Source: an uncultured Afifella sp. (GTDB lineage: Bacteria > Pseudomonadota > Alphaproteobacteria > Rhizobiales > Afifellaceae). From it: a stretch of 64,000 nt of DNA. The stretch spans positions 40,484 to 104,483 of the forward strand of contig CAMYKZ010000015.1 in assembly GCA_947259045.1 (NCBI GenBank), given 5' to 3'. The notes beneath the pieces are model-generated. The model saw only the letters and a list, made by a program, of their open reading frames with translations, was not told the origin of the DNA and made no database searches. Shown here in pieces: positions 45,590 to 55,210 of the stretch (position 1 is its first letter; each line of letters begins with the position of its first letter). A program made the position numbers and the translations under genes.

Positions 45590-46738
45590 TCAGATCAGCC
45601 GCATCTGCCCGCCCGGCAATACCGGCGGTTTGAACAGATCCGTCCGCAGTTTGACCTTGGGCTGGTTGAGGCCGAGCCGGCGGGCCGCAAGTTCGAAACG
45701 CCGTCCCAGCATCCAGGCATAGGGGCCCTTGCCGCGCATCCGCTCGCCCCAGGCCGCGTCATAATCCTTGCCGCCGCGCATTGATCGCATCACCGACATG
45801 ACATGGCTGTAGCGGTCCGGATAATGCGCCATCAGCCATTCCCGAAACAACGGCGCAACCTCGATCGGCAGCCGGAGCATGACAAACCCGGCTTCACGCG
45901 CACCCGCAGCCGATCCGGCGTCAAGCAGCCGTTCCAGCTCCATGTCGTTGAGAGCGGGGATGATCGGCGCCGTCATCACCGTTACCGGTATGCCGGCGGA
46001 TGCAAGCTTTTCAATCGTATCAAGCCGCCGCGACGGCGTTGCCGCACGCGGCTCCATTGCCCTCGCCAGTTTGCGGTCGAGTGTCGTCAGCGAAATGGCG
46101 ACTTTTGCAAGCCCGCGTCCGGCCATGTCGGACAGGATATCCACATCGCGCATGACAAGCGCCGATTTGGTGACGATACCGACCGGATGGTTGGCGTCAG
46201 AAAGAACCTTGAGCACGTCGCGCATGATCCGGTATTTGCGCTCGATCGGCTGATAAGGATCGGTATTGGTGCCGATGGCGATTGTCGCCGGCTGATAACC
46301 CGGTTCCGCCAGTTCCTTCTCCAGCAGCTTGGCGGCATCCGGCTTGACGAAAAGCCTGGATTCGAAATCCAGCCCCGGCGACAGGCCCATATAGGCGTGG
46401 GTCGGCCTTGCGAAACAATAAGAGCAGCCGTGCTCGCAGCCGCGATAGGGGTTGATCGAGCGGTCGAAGGAAATGTCCGGCGACTGATTGCGGGTGATGA
46501 TTCGCCGCGGCGTTTCCACCTGCACATCCGTCTTCAGAACCGGCAGCGACTCCAGTCCGTCCCAGCCATCGTCGAACGATTCGCGCCGCTCGCTCTCGTA
46601 GCGGCCGCTGTGGTTGCTCTGCGCGCCGCGGCCACGCCGCGTTGTCTCAGGCGGAAAACCCGGATCTGGGCTGGTGTCCGCCGAATCTCGCCTGCTGGAC
46701 GGGAGGGCCCGTAATTGCTGGTTCTGAACATTCATCAT
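45590..46738 (-). CDS. PA0069-family radical SAM protein (spore-photoproduct-lyase-like)
   Basis: 382 residues from the ATG pair at 46738/46735; the longer frame to 46948 is out-of-frame sequence. The radical SAM cluster motif is CEHGCSYCFARPTH. Other family parts: INPYRGCEHGC, IAIGTNTDPYQPIE, VGIVTKSALVMRD, and DKDYDAAWG-like C-terminus (GGKDYDAAWGERMRGKGPYAWML). This conserved proteobacterial family is related to spore photoproduct lyase, with an unknown substrate. It is divergent from the short glycosyltransferase-like gene. Confidence 0.9.
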   Translation of the reverse strand: MMNVQNQQLRALPSSRRDSADTSPDPGFPPETTRRGRGAQSNHSGRYESERRESFDDGWDGLESLPVLKTDVQVETPRRIITRNQSPDISFDRSINPYRGCEHGCSYCFARPTHAYMGLSPGLDFESRLFVKPDAAKLLEKELAEPGYQPATIAIGTNTDPYQPIERKYRIMRDVLKVLSDANHPVGIVTKSALVMRDVDILSDMAGRGLAKVAISLTTLDRKLARAMEPRAATPSRRLDTIEKLASAGIPVTVMTAPIIPALNDMELERLLDAGSAAGAREAGFVMLRLPIEVAPLFREWLMAHYPDRYSHVMSVMRSMRGGKDYDAAWGERMRGKGPYAWMLGRRFELAARRLGLNQPKVKLRTDLFKPPVLPGGQMRLI

Positions 46739-46832
46739 GATCGGAAATGTAATCTCTAAAATAGAACAATACAAGAACAAAATAATTGAATGGACTGTAG
46801 CATCAGTCCCGGCGACAAGGTATGCCGTTGGT

Positions 46833-47333
46833 ATGATTAGTCTTTTGATCGAAGCTGATGCCCATTCAGGCGAACGCCTGGCCCGCACTCTGGCGGCACT
46901 GATTCCTGCCGTGGTGGAGGGCATTGTGCTTGATGCCATTATCGTCAACCTGGATCAGAGCCGTGATATTGAGCAGATCGCCGATGCCGCCGGTGCCGTT
47001 TGTCCTGCCGATGGCGACCTGGAGGCTGCTATCGGCCTGGCGCGCGGCGACTGGCTGATGTGCCTGGAACCGGGTGCCCGGCTTGTTGACGGTTGGGCCG
47101 ATGCGGTTCTTGCCGCCCTTGCCCAGCGGACGACAGAATCAGGCGGTCAGTACAGGTTCCGGGTTGCCGGTTCCGGTCTGAGCGATCTGTTCCGTCGGCA
47201 AAGCGCGTTGCGCGCCGGTTTGCTCATCCACAAGCGCCAGGCGTTGGCAGCCAGGGTTGGAACCCTTGGGGACCTGGCCCGCGGCCGCGCCGCCCGACGA
47301 CTTTCGGCCCGGATTTTGCCCGCAGCCATCTGA
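46833..47333 (+). CDS. Short glycosyltransferase-like protein (N-terminal GT2-type)
   Basis: 166 residues from the ATG at 46833; an upstream ATG at 46737 lies inside the divergent gene's start and is unlikely. MISLLIEADAHSGERLARTLAALIPAVVEG and LDAIIVNLDQSRDIEQIADAAGA resemble the first Rossmann strands of family 2 glycosyltransferases, and ARGDWLMCLEPGARLVDGW is their DxD-region equivalent, here without a clear DxD pair. It lacks the C-terminal half and catalytic base, so it is probably not an active transferase. Such short GT2-like proteins recur in Hyphomicrobiales. The weak ribosome site leaves the start uncertain. Confidence 0.6.
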   Translation: MISLLIEADAHSGERLARTLAALIPAVVEGIVLDAIIVNLDQSRDIEQIADAAGAVCPADGDLEAAIGLARGDWLMCLEPGARLVDGWADAVLAALAQRTTESGGQYRFRVAGSGLSDLFRRQSALRAGLLIHKRQALAARVGTLGDLARGRAARRLSARILPAAI

Positions 47334-47590
47334 TCAAATCCGTCGGCACAGCTGTTCTGCAAATGCAAATGCAGCAAACGTCCGATGAATTTTCCGGTTC
47401 TGCGGCGGCCGGCAGTGATCACGGAATCCGTATCGTCAGTTTCTGCCGATTCGCATCGCTCGTCCAAACCAATCAACAATACTGTAGCAGGAATGTTAAA
47501 AATATCGAGACAATATGAAATATACCGTAACGGCGATTTAATTCAAAAATGCGACGATCCCCTAGGTTCAATATAGTTTAGGGGGCGCCC

Positions 47591-48181
47591 ATGTGGAAAT
47601 ACGTAAAGTTTGTTCTTGGTATTCTGCTTATGCTGGTGAGTTTGAATGGTTTGTTCACTTTATCAAAAGGTGATCTTCAGGAAGTTGGCCGGAAAATCGC
47701 TGAAAACGGCGTCAATACGGATGGCGTCATCAAAGATGTTTATGTGACCACATGGGGTGCGCGCAAGGGCTGGGTCGGTGCCTTCGGCCGCTATTACACC
47801 ATGTCCTACCGCTTCACCACTTTGGAAGGCGAGACCTTTTCCAGCGAAATCGAGATAACGAAAGCGCAGGCGAATTCTGCTCGTAAAGGCCAGAAAATCC
47901 GTGTCCGTTATTATTCGCAGCAGCCCAGTATCAATTCGGCGCTGGGATTCAAGAGCTATATGAGCGCCAAGGACGCCAAGGACGTGCCGATCGGCATGAT
48001 TATTTTCAGCATCCTGCTGTTCTTCCTTGGCGGAGCATGGCTCACCTGGTCGAACTGGCGGCGCATCCGGCCTGCACAGGCACCTCTGTCTGCCGCAGCG
48101 CGAATGGCAGCGACACGCACCCAGTCGCCAGCCAGCGCCCCTAGCGCGGCGGGCCGCTCCGGCGGTTTCGGTCAGCGCTAA
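47591..48181 (+). CDS. DUF3592 membrane protein
   Basis: 196 residues with N- and C-terminal membrane helices (YVKFVLGILLMLVSLNGLFTL; IGMIIFSILLFFLGGAWLTWSNW) around a periplasmic-type beta domain. That domain contains TDGVIKDVYV, YYTMSYRFTTLEGETFSSEI, and IRVRYYSQQPSINSAL, matching DUF3592. A basic, Ala/Ser/Pro-rich tail ends it. Function unknown. The AT-rich gap 47334-47590 upstream holds its promoter and no gene. Confidence 0.8.
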   Translation: MWKYVKFVLGILLMLVSLNGLFTLSKGDLQEVGRKIAENGVNTDGVIKDVYVTTWGARKGWVGAFGRYYTMSYRFTTLEGETFSSEIEITKAQANSARKGQKIRVRYYSQQPSINSALGFKSYMSAKDAKDVPIGMIIFSILLFFLGGAWLTWSNWRRIRPAQAPLSAAARMAATRTQSPASAPSAAGRSGGFGQR

Positions 48182-48199
48182 CGCTGGCCGGCCGGTCAT

Positions 48200-48220
48200 C
48201 AGACCGGTTCAACCGGTCTG
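48200..48220. terminator. Palindromic hairpin between convergent genes
   Basis: CAGACCGGTT (48200-48209) pairs with AACCGGTCTG (48211-48220). It overlaps the stop codon of moaB on the minus strand and follows the DUF3592 gene by 19 nt, so it can stop transcripts from both sides; there is no long T run. Confidence 0.45.
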
Positions 48221-48766
48221 AAGTTTGCCGCGTTTGAGGTGTTCGTCGAGGCGCGGCATGATCTCAATGAAATTGCACGGTCGATGGCGGTAATCGAGCT
48301 GCGCTTTCAGAATGCCGTCCCAGGCGTCCTTGCAGGCGCCGGGCGAACCGGGCAGGCAGAAAATGAACGTGGCGCCGGCAACCCCGCCGGTCGCCCGCGA
48401 CTGGATCGTCGATGTGCCGATCTTGTCGTAGGAAATGCGGTGAAAGACTTCCGAAAACCCGTCCATGCGCTTCTCAAACAAAGGCTCCAGCGCCTCCGGC
48501 GTGACGTCGCGACCGGTAAAACCGGTGCCGCCTGTGGTGATGATCACGTCGATATCCCTGTTGTCGATCCAGCCGCGCACGAGCGCCCGGATCGCCTCCA
48601 CATCGTCGGTGACGATATCGCGCGCGGCCAGCCGGTGGCCCGCCTCTTCGATGCGTCTGACCAGTGTTTCGCCGGACCGGTCTTCGTCAAGGCTGCGCGT
48701 GTCGGATACGGTCAGAACGGCGATCCCGACCGCAACAAACGGTTTGCTTTCATCGATATTCGACAT
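48209..48766 (-). CDS. moaB: Molybdenum cofactor biosynthesis protein B
   Basis: 185 residues from the ATG at 48766. The MoaB/MogA fold is clear: VAVLTVSDTRSLDEDRSGE at the N-terminus, VIITTGGTGFTGRDVTPEAL, and the C-terminal GSPGACKDAWDGILKAQLD. It adenylates molybdopterin or its relative during Moco synthesis. No other moa or moe genes are nearby. Longer starts upstream read into the divergent gap. Confidence 0.94.
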   Translation of the reverse strand: MSNIDESKPFVAVGIAVLTVSDTRSLDEDRSGETLVRRIEEAGHRLAARDIVTDDVEAIRALVRGWIDNRDIDVIITTGGTGFTGRDVTPEALEPLFEKRMDGFSEVFHRISYDKIGTSTIQSRATGGVAGATFIFCLPGSPGACKDAWDGILKAQLDYRHRPCNFIEIMPRLDEHLKRGKLQTG

Positions 48767-48872
48767 GCGGACAGCTCCTGGTTTCCGGGTTGCAGAGCGC
48801 ACAAAGCGCATGATCTTAACGGATTATGACATATATGGGCATAGGAGACAGTTTTCAGGCCGGGAGTAAATC

Positions 48873-49517
48873 ATGTCACGCAAACAAACTTACGAGGGCC
48901 GCGAACTGCGGGTCCATTTTGACGCCGGCCGCTGTATCCACGCCCGCGAATGCGTTCTCGGCCTGCCCGGTGTTTTCCGGCCGGAGGACCGTCCATGGGT
49001 CCACCCCGATGACGCATCGGCGGAAGAGATGACCGCAGTGATCCGCACCTGTCCGTCCGGCGCGCTGACCTATGAACGGGTCGACGGCCATCCGGGTGAA
49101 AGCGCCCCCGCCGTCAATCGCGCCCGGCTATGGGAACATGGGCCGGTGGAGATCCGCGGCGACTTGAAGGTTGAAGGCCAGGACGCCGGCACGAGGGCGG
49201 TGCTTTGCCGCTGCGGCCGTTCGAAAAACAAACCCTGGTGCGACAATTCACACCGCGAGATGGGGTTCAAGGCAACAGGCGAACCGAAAGCACCGGAAAA
49301 GCCGACCGAGCTTGCCGAGCGCGGCGGCCCGCTGTCACTGACGCCGCTGAAAGACGGACCTTTGCAGGTGATCGGCAATCTGGAAGTGATCACAGGCTCC
49401 GGCCGCACGCTGGATTGTTCCAGCGAAACCTATCTCTGCCGCTGCGGCGGTTCGGCTAAAAAGCCTTATTGCGATGGCAGCCACGCCAAGCTCAATTTCA
49501 AGGCCGACGGGGACTGA
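48873..49517 (+). CDS. Triple iron-sulfur protein: YjdI-type domain plus two CDGSH domains
   Basis: 214 residues. Residues 1-75 are a Fer4_19/YjdI-like domain (VHFDAGRCIHARECVLGLPGVF, then IRTCPSGALTYE). Two CDGSH-type iron-sulfur segments follow: LCRCGRSKNKPWCDNSH (about residue 109) and LCRCGGSAKKPYCDGSH (about 189), each with the three cysteines and one histidine that bind [2Fe-2S]. CDGSH proteins act in iron, redox and nitric-oxide handling. Having the YjdI domain and two CDGSH domains in one chain is a less common arrangement than separate proteins. It starts at an ATG behind GGGAG. Confidence 0.9.
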   Translation: MSRKQTYEGRELRVHFDAGRCIHARECVLGLPGVFRPEDRPWVHPDDASAEEMTAVIRTCPSGALTYERVDGHPGESAPAVNRARLWEHGPVEIRGDLKVEGQDAGTRAVLCRCGRSKNKPWCDNSHREMGFKATGEPKAPEKPTELAERGGPLSLTPLKDGPLQVIGNLEVITGSGRTLDCSSETYLCRCGGSAKKPYCDGSHAKLNFKADGD

Positions 49518-49605
49518 TCGCCGAGCGGGAGTTTTTGGCCTCAGCTCTGCATCACCCGCACGATTTCCCGGGTTTCGGACTCTGCCGCCCTCAGTTGATC
49601 TCCGC

Positions 49606-50280
49606 CTAGCCCAAACTCTCCAGTTTCGCCTGCACCATCGCCGAAGCGCCTGAGCGCTCGCCGAGCCGTTCGCCCTGCTGCATCGCGCGGTGGCCGGCCG
49701 GTTCCGCCGCCTGTTTGCCGAGCGCCCAGTCGATATCGGCTTCCGCTTCTGCCGGCGGCATGGCAACGACGCCGCTGAAATCGCAGACAATGACGTCGCC
49801 CGGGTGAACGACGGCGCCGCCGCATGCAATGTCGACATTGAAACTGCCGCCGACGTCATAGAGCCGGGTTGTGATCGGCGAGGGTCCGCGGCACCAGACC
49901 GGCAGGTCATATTGTTCGATCTCCGGTACATCCGTGCAGGCGCCGTCAATCACCACGCCGGCACAGCCGGTCGCCTTGATGGCAACGGCGACCCCGCCGC
50001 CAAGGGCGGCGTGTTTGTGGTCGCCCAGCCTGTCGATCACCAGAATGTCGTCGGGCCGCAAGAACTGGATGACATGGTGCAACAGCGTCGAATCCTGTCC
50101 CGGCAGGGCCAGTGTGACCGCCGTTCCCGCAATGCGCCGGTTCGGCAGAATTGCCTGGATCGACGGATCCATGAATCCCATATGCCGCTTGTGCCCGATC
50201 GTCGCCGTTTCAACCCGCCGGGCCTTCTCCAGCAGGCCGGCATCGATCTGATCGGGCATGGCGGCAACAACATAGCTCAT
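49606..50280 (-). CDS. RraA-family / 4-hydroxy-4-methyl-2-oxoglutarate aldolase-like protein
   Basis: 224 residues from the ATG at 50280; a TTG seven codons upstream is possible. Family features: IAGTAVTLALPGQDSTLLHHVIQFLRPDDILVID, GGGVAVAIKATGCAGVVIDGACTD (Asp/Arg loop), and VHPGDVIVCDFSGVVAMP. These align with RraA-like and HMG/CHA aldolases of the MenG superfamily. Real RraA inhibits RNase E, but many members are Mg2+-dependent aldolases; the next, divergent gene is a gamma-glutamyltransferase, so a catabolic role is more likely. Confidence 0.85.
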   Translation of the reverse strand: MSYVVAAMPDQIDAGLLEKARRVETATIGHKRHMGFMDPSIQAILPNRRIAGTAVTLALPGQDSTLLHHVIQFLRPDDILVIDRLGDHKHAALGGGVAVAIKATGCAGVVIDGACTDVPEIEQYDLPVWCRGPSPITTRLYDVGGSFNVDIACGGAVVHPGDVIVCDFSGVVAMPPAEAEADIDWALGKQAAEPAGHRAMQQGERLGERSGASAMVQAKLESLG

Positions 50281-50337
50281 GATTTTGTCTTTCGGCTTCA
50301 AATCGGATTACAATGATGACCTGAAGGAAGATAAGCC

Positions 50338-51933
50338 ATGAACCGGTCAGTCGAACAGTGGGTTGTTGAAAAAAAGGCGGTGGCGTCGCAAGGCGGCGTT
50401 GTCGCAGCCCAGCATCTGCTGGCCGCCCGCGCCGGCGCCGGCATGCTGGCGTCCGGTGGCAATGCCGTCGATGCTGCGGTGGCTGCGGCCTTCGCGCTGG
50501 CGGCCGTCGAGCCATGGATGTGCGGCCTTGGCGGCAGCGGATACATGGTGGTGTGGAACGCAGAAGACCAGACCGGTCACGTGCTGGATTTTCAGGGTGT
50601 GCTTCCGGCGGCCATCGACCCGGCGGCGGACTATCCGCTCGACCCGGCCGTGCCCGACAGCATTATGGGTTTTCCAGGCGTCGCCGACCGGCGCAATCTC
50701 ATCGGGTACGGCGCCGTAACTGTGCCCGGCGCGGTCAAAGGTCTGTCGCGCGCGCTGGAGCGTTTCGGCCGCCTCGGGCTCGATACGGTGCTCGGCCCAA
50801 CGATCCAGCTGGCCGAACGCGGTCTGCCATGCGACTGGTTTACCACCTTGCAGATCGCCCTCACGGCGGCGGATCTGGCGCGTGATCCGGCTGCCGCCGC
50901 CACCTATCTGCCAGGCGGCGTTCCAGCCGCACCGGAACAGTTTCTGCCGTTTGGAGCCCTGACTGAGACCCTGAAAACACTTGCACACAGCGGTCCGGAC
51001 TGTTTTTACAGCGGGTCGCTCGGTGAGCGCATCGCAGCCGATCTGAAAGCCGGCGGCAGCCGCATCGATGCCGACGATCTGGCCGCATACGAAACCGTCG
51101 AACATGCGCCGCTTTGCGGTCAGCACCGCGGCGCGGTACTGCATACGGCCGGGCCGACCAGCGGCGGCCCGCGGCTGATTGAAACGCTGGACCATATTGA
51201 GGCTCATCTCGATCCTGCCCGGGGCATCGGCGCCGAGAGCTGGAAAATCTATGCCGACGGGCTCAACAAAGCCTGGCGAAGCCACAATGAGCGGATCGGC
51301 CGGGTGACCGAAGTCGGCGGCTGCACCAGCCACTTGTCGGCCGTCGACGCTGACGGCAATATGGTTGCGCTGACTTACACCCTGCTCAATCGTTTTGGTT
51401 CCTGCGTCGTGCTGCCGCAGACCGGCATCCTGATGAACAATTCCGTTTCCTATTTCGATCCGCGGCCGGGCTTCCCGACAAGCATGGCCGGCCGCAAACG
51501 CATCAATGCCAGCAATATGTGCCCGACAATTGCGACGCGCGACGGCGAGGCGATCTTCGCTGTCGGCGCTTCCGGGGCAAACTACATCATGCCTTGCACG
51601 ACACAGATCGCCGCCTTGATGCTGGATTTCGGGCTGAGCCTGGAAGAAGCGGTCAACCATCCGCGCATCGATGCCTCCGACCGAGGCTCCGTCCGGGTCG
51701 ATCCGCGCCTGGGGGATGAGATCATCGCAGAACTGTCGCAGCATTTCGAACTCGAGGTTGCGCAATTGCTGGTCTATCCGAAACTCTATTCCTGCCCCTC
51801 CGGCGTCAGCCGCGACCCTGCGACCGGTATCACCCATGGCATCAACGATCCGTCTCAGCCGGTTGGCGGCGCCGCGGCGGCAGCGCCGTTTGTTCTCGAT
51901 GATGAGGTAACGGAAATTGGGGTTCGCCCGTAG
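50338..51933 (+). CDS. ggt: Gamma-glutamyltransferase family protein
   Basis: 531 residues, family size. The autoprocessing nucleophile is the Thr in GGCTSHLSAVDADGNMVALTYTL (Thr330). Other parts: [88 protein letters not shown]. There is no N-terminal signal peptide, so it acts in the cytoplasm, unlike E. coli GGT. Its GCTSHLS in place of the usual TTHxS is as seen in GGT-like acylases or dipeptidases. It likely hydrolyses gamma-glutamyl or related amides and is paired divergently with the RraA-like gene. Confidence 0.88.
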   Translation: MNRSVEQWVVEKKAVASQGGVVAAQHLLAARAGAGMLASGGNAVDAAVAAAFALAAVEPWMCGLGGSGYMVVWNAEDQTGHVLDFQGVLPAAIDPAADYPLDPAVPDSIMGFPGVADRRNLIGYGAVTVPGAVKGLSRALERFGRLGLDTVLGPTIQLAERGLPCDWFTTLQIALTAADLARDPAAAATYLPGGVPAAPEQFLPFGALTETLKTLAHSGPDCFYSGSLGERIAADLKAGGSRIDADDLAAYETVEHAPLCGQHRGAVLHTAGPTSGGPRLIETLDHIEAHLDPARGIGAESWKIYADGLNKAWRSHNERIGRVTEVGGCTSHLSAVDADGNMVALTYTLLNRFGSCVVLPQTGILMNNSVSYFDPRPGFPTSMAGRKRINASNMCPTIATRDGEAIFAVGASGANYIMPCTTQIAALMLDFGLSLEEAVNHPRIDASDRGSVRVDPRLGDEIIAELSQHFELEVAQLLVYPKLYSCPSGVSRDPATGITHGINDPSQPVGGAAAAAPFVLDDEVTEIGVRP

Positions 51934-52179
51934 GCACGCGTGGCGCAGATTGCATGATCGAAATCTGACTATGGAACATTAATTCGGGCGCTTCTTTACA
52001 CCGCGAACCGAAGCGGACCTGCGCGCAAATGAATGGCGGTCCGAATGATCCGGAAAATTTGTGCCGCCGCGACATCCGACCGGCGATACACCGCGTCGCC
52101 GCTGCACGGTTCCAATGGGTGCCTATTGCAGTAAAAAAGGCGGTTGGTTACGCTTAACGTGAATTGGCCGGAGAGCTGG

Positions 52180-53043
52180 ATGAAACGCACGCAAATTGGC
52201 ATAGGCAGAGCAAGCCGGATGACCCTGCGCTGCCTCGCGGCAATCGGCGCGATGATTGCCGGTTCACTGGGTGCCGGGTTGTCGCCGGCCGCGCCGTGCG
52301 GCAACAATGCAGCAGGGTTTCCGGTCTGGCTGAAGGAATTCAAAGCCGAAGCGCGAAGTGCCGGTATCAAACGGCAGGTCGTGAACGCGACGCTCAAGGG
52401 TATCGCCTATCATCCCAAGGTCATCAGTCTCGACCGGAATCAGAAATCCTTCAAACTCTCCTTCGATCAATTTTACGCAAAACGGGTCAATGCCGCTCTG
52501 ATCAAAAAAGGCAAGAAGCTGATCCGGCAGAATGCCGGTCTCTTCCGCTCAATTGAGGAACGCTACGGTGTCCAGGCTCCGGTTTTGGTGGCGATTTGGG
52601 GGTTGGAAACCGGTTACGGACGAAACGCAGGCAATATGAACGTCATCAGGTCGCTGGCAACGCTCGCCTATGATTGCCGGCGGTCCGAATTCTTTACAAC
52701 AGAGTTGATCAGCGCGCTTGCCATCGTTCAGAGACGGGACATGAAGCCATCCCAGATGCGCGGAGCCTGGGCGGGCGAGATCGGCCAGACCCAGTTTCTG
52801 GCATCGTCCTATCTGCGGTTTGCGGTCGATTTTGATCGCGACGGCCGTCGTGATCTGATCGGCAGCGTGCCGGATGTGCTTGGTTCAACGGCAAATTACC
52901 TCAAAGCCCATGGCTGGAGACGCGGCGCACCCTGGGGGCCCGGAACGGAAAACTACAATGTTATCCGCGAATGGAACAAAGCGAGTGTCTACGTAAAAAC
53001 CATTGCGATAATGGCGGACAAATTGTCCCGTGAGGTACAATAG
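52180..53043 (+). CDS. Lytic murein transglycosylase (MltB-like, GH103)
   Basis: 287 residues from an ATG behind GGAGAG. A signal or membrane anchor (MTLRCLAAIGAMIAGSLGAGLSPAA) is followed by FPVWLKEFKAEARSAGI, the family's SLT/MltB start. The catalytic Glu is in WGLETGYGRNAGNMNV, and the downstream motifs are GAWAGEIGQTQFLASSYLRFAVD and YLKAHGW. It cleaves peptidoglycan without hydrolysis. The C-terminal extra domain of long MltB is absent. The preceding 246-nt gap shows nothing certain. Confidence 0.9.
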   Translation: MKRTQIGIGRASRMTLRCLAAIGAMIAGSLGAGLSPAAPCGNNAAGFPVWLKEFKAEARSAGIKRQVVNATLKGIAYHPKVISLDRNQKSFKLSFDQFYAKRVNAALIKKGKKLIRQNAGLFRSIEERYGVQAPVLVAIWGLETGYGRNAGNMNVIRSLATLAYDCRRSEFFTTELISALAIVQRRDMKPSQMRGAWAGEIGQTQFLASSYLRFAVDFDRDGRRDLIGSVPDVLGSTANYLKAHGWRRGAPWGPGTENYNVIREWNKASVYVKTIAIMADKLSREVQ

Positions 53044-53239
53044 CAGGCTGCTGAGCGACAAACTCGAAATCAATCGATGCCGTAAGCTGCTCATGCGATT
53101 GAGAAAAATGATCGCCTGATGAAAACCGTTACGCAAATGGTTAATGAATCCCTACCTTATTCACGCTGTTTCCTATAACGTTATTGAATAGTGCCCGACC
53201 CCGGTTGCGGAGAAGGGCTGCGTATGCGTTAGGCGTATC

Positions 53240-55135
53240 ATGGTTCTGAAGACACAATTTAGCGTTGCGGCTGTGATTTGTATTCTGGCCGGTGGATTTG
53301 TCATCACTCCGGTTGAACCGGTTGCGGCTCAGGGTTTGTTTCAACAACTGTTCGGCGGGCAGCGGTATGACAATCACGATCGCAAACGGCTGCGCCGGTA
53401 TCACGCGCGTGAGAATAAACGGCGAGCGAAATCACACCGAAAACAGCGTTCGGTAAAGTCCATCCGCGTCAAGAGTGCGCAATATTATGTCTACAAGCCT
53501 GATGCTCTGAAAACCATCTCGTTCGCCAGCCTGTCGGAACGCGTTGCATCGGCCGAACAAGCGGAAATGCCGCTTCAGACTACCCCGTTCGGCGAGGCGC
53601 GCATCCATCTGGCGTCGTTCAGGATGCGAACTCTTGCCGAGGTCGCCAGCGCTATCAAAGCGCATTATTCGGACAATCCGAAATTTATCTGGGTGACCGG
53701 CGGGCGCGTCAACGCCAAGGCCCGCACAGCATTGGCGACGCTTGAAAAAGCCGGCGATTTCGGACTGTCCGCCGACGATTATCGGGTGGCCATGCCCGAA
53801 CCCGGATTGGAGGCCGTCAGCATGCAGCAGCGTCTCATCGAATTTGAGATGGAGCTGTCGGCGAAAGTGCTGACCTATGTACTCGACGCGACACGCGGGC
53901 GGATCGACCCCAACCGGATTTCGGGTTATCACGACTTTGCCCGAAAGAGGGTCGACCTGGCCCAGACGCAGCGCATCATCGCCGCGACGAACGATGTCGG
54001 CGATTACCTGGTGACGCGCAACCCGAACAATCCGCCCTTCAGGGCGCTGGTTGCCGAACTCGCCGATTCGCGCACCTGGGGCAATACAGGCCACATCGAG
54101 ATCGCTGACGGCACGTTTTTGAAGCCTGGCGCAACCAGTCGTCAGCTTGTCAATATTATGGCGGCGATCGGTTTGCGCGGCACTGCATCACTCAAGGCCG
54201 ATCACGCGGAGACATTACAGTACTATGACGGAGGCGAGACCTATTCGCCCAAACTGGTTGCTCTGGTTCGCGATTTTCAACGCGAGAACGGGCTGCGCGC
54301 GGATGGCATTGTCGGCAAAAAAACCCTCCGCGCTCTGAAGACCATGAGCGTTGAAGAGAAGATCGGCAAGGTTGAACTGGCGTTGGAGCGTCTGCGCTGG
54401 TTGCCGCGCGATCTGGGTGCACGGCATGTGTTCATCAACCAGCCGGCGTTCAGCGCGAGCTACATTCATGCCGGCGGGGCGCCTCTGTCAATGCGGGCAG
54501 TTGTCGGCAAGAAATCCAACCAGACAAACTTTTTCTCCGATCGGATCGAAACCGTAGAATACAATCCCTATTGGGGTGTGCCGCGCTCGATCATCGTCAA
54601 TGAAATGCTGCCCAAGCTTTTCAGAGACCGGTCCTATCTTGACCGGCTGGGCTATGAAGTCACGACGGCATCGGGACGGCGGGTGTCATCGCGGTCGGTC
54701 AATTGGTATAATGTCGGCTTCAACAAGGCGCCGATCAATGTGCGCCAGCCGCCGGGCCGCAAAAACGCGCTCGGGGAGCTAAAAATCCTTTTTCCCAACA
54801 AACATTCGATCTACATGCATGACACTCCGGCCAAGAACCTTTTCAGCCGCGAAACGCGCGCCTTCAGCCATGGCTGCGTCCGGCTGCAGCGCCCCCGGGA
54901 AATGGCCGCCGCGGTGCTTGGCAAATCAACCGATTACATCGCCGCGCGCATCGCCGGGAATCGCAATACCGCCGACAAGGTCACAGTGGAAACCTCCGTC
55001 CATGTCGCCTATTTCACTGCCTGGCCGGATCCGCAGCAGGGCAGTGTCCGCTATTACGACGACATCTATGATCGCGACAAATATCTGTCGCGCGCCATCG
55101 AAAGCACCAGCGCGGCCCGCCATGTGGGAAGCTGA
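53240..55135 (+). CDS. L,D-transpeptidase (YcbB/LdtD-like) with peptidoglycan-binding domain
   Basis: 631 residues. Sec signal ending PVAAQG, then a basic region. Residues about 320-380 are a PG_binding_1-like module (YSPKLVALVRDFQRENGLRADGIVGKKTLRAL). The YkuD catalytic domain follows: the catalytic Cys is in FSHGCVRLQRPREMA, with the His in IYMHDTPAKNLF. The order scaffold, PG-binding, YkuD is that of LdtD/YcbB. It makes 3-3 peptidoglycan crosslinks or anchors proteins. The lytic transglycosylase 200 nt upstream fits a cell-wall pair. Confidence 0.92.
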   Translation: MVLKTQFSVAAVICILAGGFVITPVEPVAAQGLFQQLFGGQRYDNHDRKRLRRYHARENKRRAKSHRKQRSVKSIRVKSAQYYVYKPDALKTISFASLSERVASAEQAEMPLQTTPFGEARIHLASFRMRTLAEVASAIKAHYSDNPKFIWVTGGRVNAKARTALATLEKAGDFGLSADDYRVAMPEPGLEAVSMQQRLIEFEMELSAKVLTYVLDATRGRIDPNRISGYHDFARKRVDLAQTQRIIAATNDVGDYLVTRNPNNPPFRALVAELADSRTWGNTGHIEIADGTFLKPGATSRQLVNIMAAIGLRGTASLKADHAETLQYYDGGETYSPKLVALVRDFQRENGLRADGIVGKKTLRALKTMSVEEKIGKVELALERLRWLPRDLGARHVFINQPAFSASYIHAGGAPLSMRAVVGKKSNQTNFFSDRIETVEYNPYWGVPRSIIVNEMLPKLFRDRSYLDRLGYEVTTASGRRVSSRSVNWYNVGFNKAPINVRQPPGRKNALGELKILFPNKHSIYMHDTPAKNLFSRETRAFSHGCVRLQRPREMAAAVLGKSTDYIAARIAGNRNTADKVTVETSVHVAYFTAWPDPQQGSVRYYDDIYDRDKYLSRAIESTSAARHVGS

Positions 55136-55210
55136 TTCCGGGGCTGGCTGGAAGACCGGTTGTTCGCTCTGCGGTTCGACAATCTACCGTGCAGGAGACG
55201 AAACAACATC

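Noticed and set aside
50347..51837. 496-codon minus-strand open frame inside the gamma-glutamyltransferase gene
   Set aside because: Antisense shadow; no ribosome-binding site or domain.
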